Below, piece after piece: positions 16,590 to 24,070 of a stretch of DNA of 64,000 bases (the first letter of the stretch is position 1; each line of letters starts with the position of its first letter). The notes beneath the pieces are model-generated. The model saw only the letters and a program-made list of their open reading frames with translations. It was not told where the DNA came from and did not search any database. This DNA is from SZUA-545 sp050297855 (lineage in GTDB: Bacteria; Campylobacterota; Campylobacteria; Campylobacterales; SZUA-545), in NCBI GenBank assembly GCA_050297855.1, contig JBNKTC010000010.1:124001-188000 (forward strand), read 5' to 3'. Both the position numbers and the translations under genes were made by a program.

Positions 16590-17570
16590 ATGAATAAACT
16601 GGTTTCACCCAGACGCATAACTGTTGAGCATTATCAACGGATACCGGTTGAGACGCTTCGTATCGGGACTGTTTTGCCGTTTGGACTCTTTCAGGGTTCC
16701 GGTGGGCGTACCATACGCCTGCTCACATCAGGAGAAGTGTTCGGAGCCAGACTGTACGAGCGTCTGCTGCGTGCCGGAGCAGTCGATCTGTATATAGAGA
16801 TCGGGGAGATGGAGACTTATCTGAGGTATCTCGATTTCTACCGACTTCACGGTGAGCAGGTGATGTACTGTGAACATGATGGGGAGGCGACGGCCTTTTA
16901 TCACTCCACATCCAGTGCAATCGCCGAACTGTTTGAAAAAGGGGGGAACGACCGGGGGCTCATATCCCGGGTCCGGATGATCGCCGAGACGACCCTATCG
17001 GAAGTGATCGGCTGTGAAAAGAGTATCAAAGCCCTGATGCGGGTCTGTTCCCATGACTACTACACCTATACCCACTCACTGGATGTCGCTATCTATGCCA
17101 TCGGGATCGGCATGAGCCTCGGGATGGATAGGGAGACAATAATCCGGCTCAGTTTTTCCGCGCTGATGCACGACATCGGGAAGTGCCGGCTCAGTATCAA
17201 GATACTAAATAAAAACGGCAGACTGAGCGATTCCGAATTTGAAGAGATGAAAGCCCATCCGGGATTTGGATACGAGATTCTGCTAAAAAACGGCGAACGG
17301 GACAGGGATATTCTTTCCGGTGTCAAATATCACCATGAACGGTTCGGCGGCGGCGGATATCCCGATAACCTGCAGGGCCGGGATATCCCGCTGTTCGCAC
17401 GGGTCGTCGCGGTAGCCGATATCTTCAATGCATTGACAACGCGCCGCTCCTATAAGCCGGCCCTCTCCAGTTTTGATGCGTTTTCCATGATGAAGCGGAG
17501 TATGGGAGAACATCTGGACCCGGAGGTCCTCAACCCGTTTATCGCCTTTATGGGGCGCGGGCAGCGGTAG
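16590..17570 (+). CDS. HD-GYP cyclic-di-GMP phosphodiesterase
   Basis: The 326-residue protein has an N-terminal region of about 130 residues without membrane spans, then a full HD-GYP domain. The metal-binding and signature residues are visible as HSLDVAIYA, LMHDIGKCRL, KAHPGFGYEIL, VKYHHERFGGGGYPDNLQG, VAVADIFNALTTRRSYKPA. HD-GYP enzymes hydrolyse cyclic di-GMP. The WD40-repeat gene follows by about 35 bp and is probably co-transcribed, so the scaffold may assemble with this enzyme (inference). Confidence 0.93.
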   Translation: MNKLVSPRRITVEHYQRIPVETLRIGTVLPFGLFQGSGGRTIRLLTSGEVFGARLYERLLRAGAVDLYIEIGEMETYLRYLDFYRLHGEQVMYCEHDGEATAFYHSTSSAIAELFEKGGNDRGLISRVRMIAETTLSEVIGCEKSIKALMRVCSHDYYTYTHSLDVAIYAIGIGMSLGMDRETIIRLSFSALMHDIGKCRLSIKILNKNGRLSDSEFEEMKAHPGFGYEILLKNGERDRDILSGVKYHHERFGGGGYPDNLQGRDIPLFARVVAVADIFNALTTRRSYKPALSSFDAFSMMKRSMGEHLDPEVLNPFIAFMGRGQR

Positions 17571-17604
17571 GTGAAGGACCGATGTGCGGCGAGTGGGGAT
17601 TGAG

Positions 17605-19722
17605 ATGATCAGGCAGAATTCACTACTCAAAGCATTGGGGTCAATCCTCTGTATGAAGTACAGGGACAAATATCTGATGGCAGTCGATAACCGCTACCAA
17701 CTCTATATCATGGAGAGAGAGAGCGGTGCCTTGATTAAAAAAATAGAGTTGGCTGGCGAGGGTACCAAGCCGGTCCACCGGTATGCCAAGACGTTTTTGA
17801 TCACACCGAAGAATGAAGTGGTCACCTCTTTCGACGGTAGCAACCGCCTGGTTCTTTATAAACTCGGAAAAGGGGTGGGGCGCCGCGACGTGATAAGCTG
17901 GCACCGTTCTGATATCGAGGCAGTCGCCGTTTCGTCAAAAGGCGGAGTGTATGCGACGGGCGGCAGTGACGGAAAAGTGTTTTTATACAAGACTCTGCAC
18001 GCAGAGCCGGTATGTGCTTTCGAGCCGAGGGGTGAGTACATCTCCTTTCTCGCCTTTTCACCGAACGAACGTTTCCTGGCCAGCAGCTCCTTCGACCGGA
18101 CGACACGTATATACGATCTAAACCGTCACATGGAAGTGTCTGCATTCGGTTCGGCGGAAACGGTGGAGCACAGCGCTTTTTTTGATGACGGACGCAGACT
18201 TTACGCCGTTACCCGAGACGGCAGTTCGATCGTTTTTGATATAGAGCAAAACCGTATCCAATCAGAGGAGAAGCATTTTGACAACTGGCCGACGACGGTA
18301 GAGATCTCTCCCAACGGAAAGGTTGCGGTGGTCGGGACCAAAGGGAACACCATCTATCTCGTCAAACTCCATGAAAACAGGAAACTGTGCAGCTATGAGA
18401 CAAAAAATAACGGGATAACGCAGATATCTCTTGAGGGGGACGGTCTCGATATCTCCGGGATCGACGGGGGGCTTATCCGTTATGAGACCGGACTGCATAA
18501 GGAGACTTTTGAAGAGGGGATGGCGGGGAAAGATTACCATAAGGCCAAAAACGCCCTGGATCAAAATCCGCTGCTCTACCTGCATCCCCTTGTCGAGGCA
18601 TTTGATGCGAGCTGGAGCGATGTGCTCAAAGAGGCGATCCGGCGGCTCTCCGTCGGGGAGTGCGACGCCGGGTGCAGTATTGTCCAGCCCTTTATGGACC
18701 ATCCCGGGCGTGTCGAGGAGTTTAACTTCTACCTGGCACAGAAAGAGGTGTTTGTGACCTTTATCCGCTATGTGGAGACGGGGCGGTATAAAGAGGCGTA
18801 TGCCCTGGCGGAAAAAAACAGTTACCTGAAACGGATCAGCCAATATGAAGAGATGGAAAAACTGTGGGAGCGAAGTTTCAGGGCTGCCAGGAAAAGCATC
18901 GAGACAGAGAGCGGGAACGTCCGGCAGGTACGGGAAATGCTCAGGCCCTTTTCACACATCGCATCCAAGGAGAAGCTTATCCGCCTCCTGGTGGAGAACG
19001 GACATGTCTTTAAAGAGGCGGAAGTGATGGTTCGTACCATGCGCTTTGATGCATTTTTCAAGCTGGTGGACTCCTATCCTTTCCTGACAGAGGCGGGGAT
19101 CTATAAGAAAGTGATGCAGGTGGGGGAGAACCTTTACCAAAAGATGATCGGGTGCGAGGAGTCGCGGGAGTTTGACCGTTACTACAGCATTGCCAGGGTG
19201 CTTGGGGTATTTCCCTCTTATGCGGAATCGTGCCGGGAAGGGATTGAATATAACCGGGTAAGGGAGCGGTTTTTCCGAAGTGTCAGGGAAGAGGATATTA
19301 TTACTGCGTTCAATCTGCTGGAACACCACGGAGCGTTGATGTTGGAACCGGAATATGAAATGCTCCTGGCTGACTTTAATGCCCAGTGTGCCGAAGCGGA
19401 AAAACGGGCCGGACACGGTGCCGAGCCCCTGGAGCTTAAAGAGATACTTTCGGCCTATATCACCATACCCTACTGGCGAGAGCGCATCGCCGGGGTACTA
19501 AAAGAGGGGTATATCAATGAACTGCGCAGTATGGGATCGGATGAGGGATCGTTAGAAATAGAAAAGGGTGTGCGGGAGTATGTCCGGTTTTTCGGAAAGG
19601 ATGACGTGTTGATAAACTATATGCGTTCAGTCGGCCTGGAAACGTGGATGGAAAATACAGTGGAAGGAGAAGGTAGCGAGGGGTACCGCCAAAGCGGTTT
19701 CCCCAATACGATACGGGTGTGA
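17605..19722 (+). CDS. WD40 beta-propeller protein with long helical C-terminal half
   Basis: The ATG at 17605 is preferred over the GTG at 17584, because GTGGGG lies between them as a Shine-Dalgarno; this gives about 705 residues. Roughly the first 300 residues are WD40-like blades (for example IEAVAVSSKGGVYATGGSDG and SFLAFSPNERFLASSSFD) ending in aromatic-Asp strands. The rest is alpha-helical, rich in Lys, Glu and aromatics (KYDKA-like hairpins such as GRYKEAYALAEKNSYLKRI), resembling a solenoid. No signal peptide is present, so it is a cytoplasmic scaffold. It follows the HD-GYP gene. The function is unknown. Confidence 0.8.
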   Translation: MIRQNSLLKALGSILCMKYRDKYLMAVDNRYQLYIMERESGALIKKIELAGEGTKPVHRYAKTFLITPKNEVVTSFDGSNRLVLYKLGKGVGRRDVISWHRSDIEAVAVSSKGGVYATGGSDGKVFLYKTLHAEPVCAFEPRGEYISFLAFSPNERFLASSSFDRTTRIYDLNRHMEVSAFGSAETVEHSAFFDDGRRLYAVTRDGSSIVFDIEQNRIQSEEKHFDNWPTTVEISPNGKVAVVGTKGNTIYLVKLHENRKLCSYETKNNGITQISLEGDGLDISGIDGGLIRYETGLHKETFEEGMAGKDYHKAKNALDQNPLLYLHPLVEAFDASWSDVLKEAIRRLSVGECDAGCSIVQPFMDHPGRVEEFNFYLAQKEVFVTFIRYVETGRYKEAYALAEKNSYLKRISQYEEMEKLWERSFRAARKSIETESGNVRQVREMLRPFSHIASKEKLIRLLVENGHVFKEAEVMVRTMRFDAFFKLVDSYPFLTEAGIYKKVMQVGENLYQKMIGCEESREFDRYYSIARVLGVFPSYAESCREGIEYNRVRERFFRSVREEDIITAFNLLEHHGALMLEPEYEMLLADFNAQCAEAEKRAGHGAEPLELKEILSAYITIPYWRERIAGVLKEGYINELRSMGSDEGSLEIEKGVREYVRFFGKDDVLINYMRSVGLETWMENTVEGEGSEGYRQSGFPNTIRV

Positions 19723-19725
19723 GCG

Positions 19726-20718
19726 TCAGATCGGAAGGACGCGGATCTTCGTGGAGAGTTTGTCCCGCAGGACCGACTCGATGGCGTAAAGTGTGCCTGT
19801 GGAGCTGCTGGCACAGCCGCTGCACGCACCCAGGTAGCGGATGTAGATATCGATGTTCTCACCCTCTTCCTTGATATCCAGGACCTCCATGTTCCCGCCG
19901 TCCATCATCAGCATCTGCCGGATATTTTCGTCGATGACCGATTCGACCGCCTTGAGTTTGCGTACGACAGTCATCCCTTCGAACTCTTCGGGCGTTGCCG
20001 GGACCGTAGGGCTGCCGAAAGGCGCCGTAGCTGTCAGCATCTCGCGCTCCATCTCGGCACGGGTCTCGGCCAGGATATCAACAAGGTAGTACTCCCGGTC
20101 TTCGTGACCGCCCGGTTTGATGCAGGATTTACAGAACGCGCCCGCTTTGGTGTAGTCGGTGATCTCTTCAACGGTTTTGAGGTCGTTGAGTTTGATCACC
20201 TCTTTGATCGTGGAGAGCGTGACACGGGCACACTCGCACACCATCTCTTTCTCTTCCAGTTCGGCCAGGTCGATTCCTTTGTAGGTGGCAACCGCCTTTT
20301 TGATGACGTCGTAGGCCATGACCGAGCAGTGCATCTTCTGTGGCGGTACGGCCGGTTCATCCGGCGTATCACGCATCGCCATCTCCACGTCGATGTTGGT
20401 GATCTTGACCGCTTCATCGACGGTCTTGCCGATTGTGAGTTCGGCCATCATGTCCGAAGAGGCGATCGCCGTCCCGCAGCCGAAACTTTTGAATTTGGCT
20501 GCTTTGACGACGTCCGTTTCCGGGTCTACCGCCCAGTAGAGGCGTACGGCATCCCCGCAGCTCTCCGCACCGAAATCGGCGACGATGAGTTTGCAGCCCA
20601 TCGCTTCCGCTTCTTCTTCCGTGATCTCGCCACGGTTATGCGGGTTGTCCATCCGTTCATTGACAACATTGGAGTATTGGTCGAACAGGGCCCCGCCGAT
20701 AAGATCGTTCTTTGCCAT
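19726..20718 (-). CDS. nifU: NifU Fe-S cluster scaffold
   Basis: The 330-residue protein has all three NifU modules. The IscU-type domain carries its three cysteines (ESCGD, FGCGTAIAS, KMHCSVMA). The central [2Fe-2S] ferredoxin-like domain has CEC and CKSC. The C-terminal NifU domain has CSGC. In Campylobacterota this NIF system is the general Fe-S assembly machinery rather than a nitrogenase-specific one. It lies 10 bp downstream of nifS in the same operon and no nitrogenase gene is nearby. It abuts the convergent WD40 gene. Confidence 0.96.
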   Translation of the reverse strand: MAKNDLIGGALFDQYSNVVNERMDNPHNRGEITEEEAEAMGCKLIVADFGAESCGDAVRLYWAVDPETDVVKAAKFKSFGCGTAIASSDMMAELTIGKTVDEAVKITNIDVEMAMRDTPDEPAVPPQKMHCSVMAYDVIKKAVATYKGIDLAELEEKEMVCECARVTLSTIKEVIKLNDLKTVEEITDYTKAGAFCKSCIKPGGHEDREYYLVDILAETRAEMEREMLTATAPFGSPTVPATPEEFEGMTVVRKLKAVESVIDENIRQMLMMDGGNMEVLDIKEEGENIDIYIRYLGACSGCASSSTGTLYAIESVLRDKLSTKIRVLPI

Positions 20719-20728
20719 AATAAATCCT

Positions 20729-21922
20729 TTATAGTTCGCTTTTATGATTTTTAGGAGTGTAGGCGTAGCTTGAAGAGATGCTTCGAAGACGCTCTACGGA
20801 ATCTTTAAATGCCTTGATGACGTACTCGATCTCCTCCGGCGTCGTAAAACGTGACAGGGAGAATCGGATCGCCGTGTGGGCCAGGTCGGGACCTGCCCCT
20901 ACGGATACCATGATCGGATTGGCCTCCAGGTCTTCGCTGGCACAGGCGCTTCCCGTACTGGCGGCGATCCCTTTTTTATTGAGGTCCCAGATCATCGCTT
21001 CACCCTCGACCCCTTTGACACTGCAGAGGATCGTATTGGGGATACGGTGCCCGCGGTCCCCGACAACAAAGATATCGGGAATCTCGAGAATCGCGTCTTC
21101 GAGTCTGTTTTTCAGCTCATACACATCGTGGAGTTCGAAATCGAGATCGTCCACAGCCAGCTCCATCGCCAGTCCCATGCCCACGAGACCCGGGACGTTG
21201 ACCGTACCGCTTCGCAGCCCGCCCATCTGTTCACCGCCGTGAAGCAGCGGGATCATAGGGGCGCCTTTGCGGATAAAGAGACCGCCGACCCCTTTGGGTC
21301 CGTGGAACTTGTGGGCACTGAATGTCATATAGTCGACCGGGACGTCCTGGAGGTTGACCCGCAGTTTCCCGATCGCCTGGACACCGTCGGTGTGGAAGAG
21401 GGCGCCGCTCTCTTTGGCGATCTGCGCCATCTCTTTGATCGGGAAGATCATCCCCGTTTCGTTGTTGGCCCACATTATAGAGACCAGGGCCGTCTTGTCG
21501 TTGACAAAGCTTCGAAGCGTCCCGGCTTCCACGACCCCTTCACTGTTGACCGGAAGGTAGATCACTTTGCCTCCCTGCTCTTCGACGAACTTACAGGACG
21601 CCAGTACGGAAGGGTGTTCTACCTCCGTTGTGATGATCGTATCTTTTTTGCCCGTCTTGATCAGGTCGTAATAGACCGACATGATGACGGTGTTGTTTCC
21701 TTCGGTAGCACCGGAATTGATAATGACATCATCATCGTCCGAGGCATTCAGGCCGGCATAGATGCGGTCGAAGGCGACACGCATATGCTGGTGGACCTCC
21801 GTCCCGATACTGTGGAGGGAGTTGGGGTTGCCGTACATCTGGGAGAAAAAGGGCTCCATGGCATCCCGGACCTTGGGATCACACAGTGTCGTAGCATTGT
21901 TATCTAAATATATTCGTTCCAT
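20729..21922 (-). CDS. nifS: NifS cysteine desulfurase
   Basis: The 397-residue class V aminotransferase opens IYLDNNATT. It has GATEGNN, the internal HTDGVQAIGK, the PLP Lys in SAHKFHGPKGVGG and the catalytic Cys loop STGSACASED. It takes sulfur from cysteine and hands it to NifU encoded directly downstream. The length is normal and no residue is missing. It lies upstream in the nifSU operon, with its own promoter region toward 21.95 kb. Confidence 0.96.
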   Translation of the reverse strand: MERIYLDNNATTLCDPKVRDAMEPFFSQMYGNPNSLHSIGTEVHQHMRVAFDRIYAGLNASDDDDVIINSGATEGNNTVIMSVYYDLIKTGKKDTIITTEVEHPSVLASCKFVEEQGGKVIYLPVNSEGVVEAGTLRSFVNDKTALVSIMWANNETGMIFPIKEMAQIAKESGALFHTDGVQAIGKLRVNLQDVPVDYMTFSAHKFHGPKGVGGLFIRKGAPMIPLLHGGEQMGGLRSGTVNVPGLVGMGLAMELAVDDLDFELHDVYELKNRLEDAILEIPDIFVVGDRGHRIPNTILCSVKGVEGEAMIWDLNKKGIAASTGSACASEDLEANPIMVSVGAGPDLAHTAIRFSLSRFTTPEEIEYVIKAFKDSVERLRSISSSYAYTPKNHKSEL

Positions 21923-22191
21923 AATTAGTCTCTTTTTATCACCTTTTTGTGAAGTCTAGCCAAAATAAGATAAATTTTGTCTTTTTTGGATATTTATCAC
22001 TTTGTACCTTAAACCGGTATAAATATTTCCCTCTACCCCGGTTAATTGAGCCTCGTCGGAAACCCGTTTTTGCTATAAAATAAAATTATAGAACACTCGG
22101 TCATTTTTTAAACATTTTTTTACTAATATGACCTAATGTTTTTGTCACCCGGCTGTAACAAGACTACAATAGTAACAAGAAAAGGCTATAA
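21923..22191. other. Divergent intergenic region between nifS and the chemoreceptor gene
   Basis: This 269-base AT-rich spacer drives nifS leftward and the chemoreceptor operon rightward. On the plus strand GACTACAATAG near 22163-22173 is a plausible -10 region, and AAAAGG lies just before the ATG at 22192. No additional frame or structured RNA is evident. Confidence 0.4.
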
Positions 22192-23757
22192 ATGAATTTA
22201 TCCACGATTAAAGGCAAATTTATTTTTAATCTCGTTTTCGGGATCGTGGCGGTAGCGCTGAGTGTTGTGATCTCCTACTTTATCGCAGTCAAAGAGATCC
22301 GTACGATCATGCTCAGCGATATCAACAGTATCGCCTCTTCAATCGAAAAAAACGTCAACTACATCGCCCAGATCAATCCGACGGCTTACAACCAGGAGGA
22401 TTTTAAAGAGAGCATCTACAGCATCAAGATCGGGAAAAGCGGGTATGTCTATATGATCGACGAGACGGGACGTATGGCGGTCCACCCGACCAAAGAGGGC
22501 AAAAGCTATGCCGGGCATGACTATATCGACCATATCCGGCATGACAAAAAAGGGGGGACATACGAGTATGTCTCGGCTTCGACCGGCCAGCACAAGATCG
22601 TAGCCTACCGTTATATCTCCGCCTGGGGTCTTTGGGTGATCCCGGGGGTGAACAAGGCCGACTACTTCGACAGCCTGAAACAGCACTTTTTAAAGACGAT
22701 GCTGATCGTGGGGCTGGTGATCTCCCTCATCCTCTCGATCACCAGCCGGGTGCTCGGAAAGATCATCCTCAAACCGGTGGATATGCTGACCCAGGTGGCC
22801 CAGGACCTTGCCGAAGGGGAGGGGGACCTGACACGTCGGCTGAATATCCGCGGAAAGGACGAAATATCCGTGGCTGCGCACTACATTGATGCCTTTATCG
22901 GCAAGATCCAGGATACGGTCAACATTGCCAAGACATCGGCCAACGAGTCGGTCAGTTCCGGAAATGAACTCAAAAGTATCGCCCAGGCGATCGAAGAGAG
23001 CATCGAGGTCCAGAACGAGATGACCAAAAAATCCAACGACCTGGTCAACGAGGTCGGCAGTGATCTCGACTGCAGCGAAACCGCCGCCATCGGGACGGCG
23101 GAGGATATCGGCAAGACGGCCGAAGCGCTTGAGGCGATGCAGCGTCAGCTCAACGCCATTGTCGATTCGATCCAGACGGCATCCAGTGACCAGACCGATA
23201 TGTCCGAGCGGCTGACTCAGCTCAACCGCGAGGCGGAAGAGATCAAAAATGTACTGGGTATCATCAGCGATATCGCCGAACAGACCAACCTGCTGGCCCT
23301 CAACGCCGCCATCGAAGCGGCCCGTGCGGGTGAACACGGACGCGGCTTTGCCGTCGTGGCCGACGAGGTGCGCAAGCTGGCCGACCGGACCCAGAAAGCG
23401 CTTTCGGAGATCAATGCGACGATCAATGTCGTGGTCCAGGCGATCGGGGACTCCAGCGAGATGATGACCGCTTCGGCCGATAAGATGAACGGTATTGCCG
23501 ACGAGACCGGTGCGATGCAGGAGAAAACGGCCGAGACGAAGGGGCAGATGACCCAGACCATCGAAACGGCCCATAAATCGGCCAAACTGGCCACCAGTAT
23601 CGCCCACAAGACCAAGAACCTGGTCGCCAACATGGACAACGTGGCCAAGATGTCTGAAAAGAACAGTGAGGATGCCCATAAGATCAGTGGTATCTCACAG
23701 AAACTTTCAGCTTCAGCAAATGATTTAAATAGTAAACTGAACGCATTTAGAAGTTAA
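22192..23757 (+). CDS. Methyl-accepting chemotaxis protein with single Cache sensor
   Basis: The 521-residue receptor has one N-terminal span (about 10-32), a short periplasmic single-Cache domain (IGKSGYVYMIDETGRMAVHP), a second span (about 165-185), HAMP, and a signalling hairpin. The conserved tip reads ISDIAEQTNLLALNAAIEAARAGEHGRGFAVVADEVRKLAD. It lacks a CheR-binding pentapeptide at the C-terminus. It is followed 12 bp later by a STAS protein and then by a kinase/phosphatase fusion, an unusual operon setting that suggests signalling to a partner switch as well as, or instead of, CheA. Confidence 0.93.
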   Translation: MNLSTIKGKFIFNLVFGIVAVALSVVISYFIAVKEIRTIMLSDINSIASSIEKNVNYIAQINPTAYNQEDFKESIYSIKIGKSGYVYMIDETGRMAVHPTKEGKSYAGHDYIDHIRHDKKGGTYEYVSASTGQHKIVAYRYISAWGLWVIPGVNKADYFDSLKQHFLKTMLIVGLVISLILSITSRVLGKIILKPVDMLTQVAQDLAEGEGDLTRRLNIRGKDEISVAAHYIDAFIGKIQDTVNIAKTSANESVSSGNELKSIAQAIEESIEVQNEMTKKSNDLVNEVGSDLDCSETAAIGTAEDIGKTAEALEAMQRQLNAIVDSIQTASSDQTDMSERLTQLNREAEEIKNVLGIISDIAEQTNLLALNAAIEAARAGEHGRGFAVVADEVRKLADRTQKALSEINATINVVVQAIGDSSEMMTASADKMNGIADETGAMQEKTAETKGQMTQTIETAHKSAKLATSIAHKTKNLVANMDNVAKMSEKNSEDAHKISGISQKLSASANDLNSKLNAFRS

Positions 23758-23769
23758 GGAGTTCTTAAG

Positions 23770-24066
23770 ATGAATATCAACGTCAACAAAAGCGGCAATA
23801 CCTGTGATATTAAGATCGAAGGGGTGATCAAAAGCGTCAGCGACTCCCAGGCGATCAAAGATGCCCTAAACTCCTGCGGCGATATCAAATCCGTCAATAT
23901 CGATATCATCGACTCGTTTTCCATCACCTCTTCGGTGATCGGATTCCTTCTTAAAAAGAAACAGGGTGATAACGTGGACCTGACGATCAAAGTCAACGAT
24001 GCCCGGATTTATGAACTGTTTCAAAGTCTTAATCTAGTCGAGGTTCTTAACGTAAAAAAAGTCTGA
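23770..24066 (+). CDS. STAS-domain anti-anti-sigma-like protein
   Basis: This 98-residue single-domain protein has the beta-alpha pattern of SpoIIAA/RsbV: SGNTCDIKIEGVIKS, a helix, KSVNIDIID, SFSITSSVIGFLLKKK, LTIKVND, and the terminal LVEVLNVKK. The usual DSSG phosphorylation loop is TSSV here (53-56), so the phospho-acceptor Ser is kept but the preceding Asp and following Gly are lost. It lies between the chemoreceptor and the kinase/phosphatase gene and is their likely shared client. Confidence 0.8.
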   Translation: MNINVNKSGNTCDIKIEGVIKSVSDSQAIKDALNSCGDIKSVNIDIIDSFSITSSVIGFLLKKKQGDNVDLTIKVNDARIYELFQSLNLVEVLNVKKV

Positions 24067-24070
24067 CCGG

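Noticed and set aside
19726..21922. nifSU as evidence of a nitrogen-fixation island
   Set aside because: No nifHDK or other nif genes are present, and in this phylum the NIF pair serves general Fe-S assembly.
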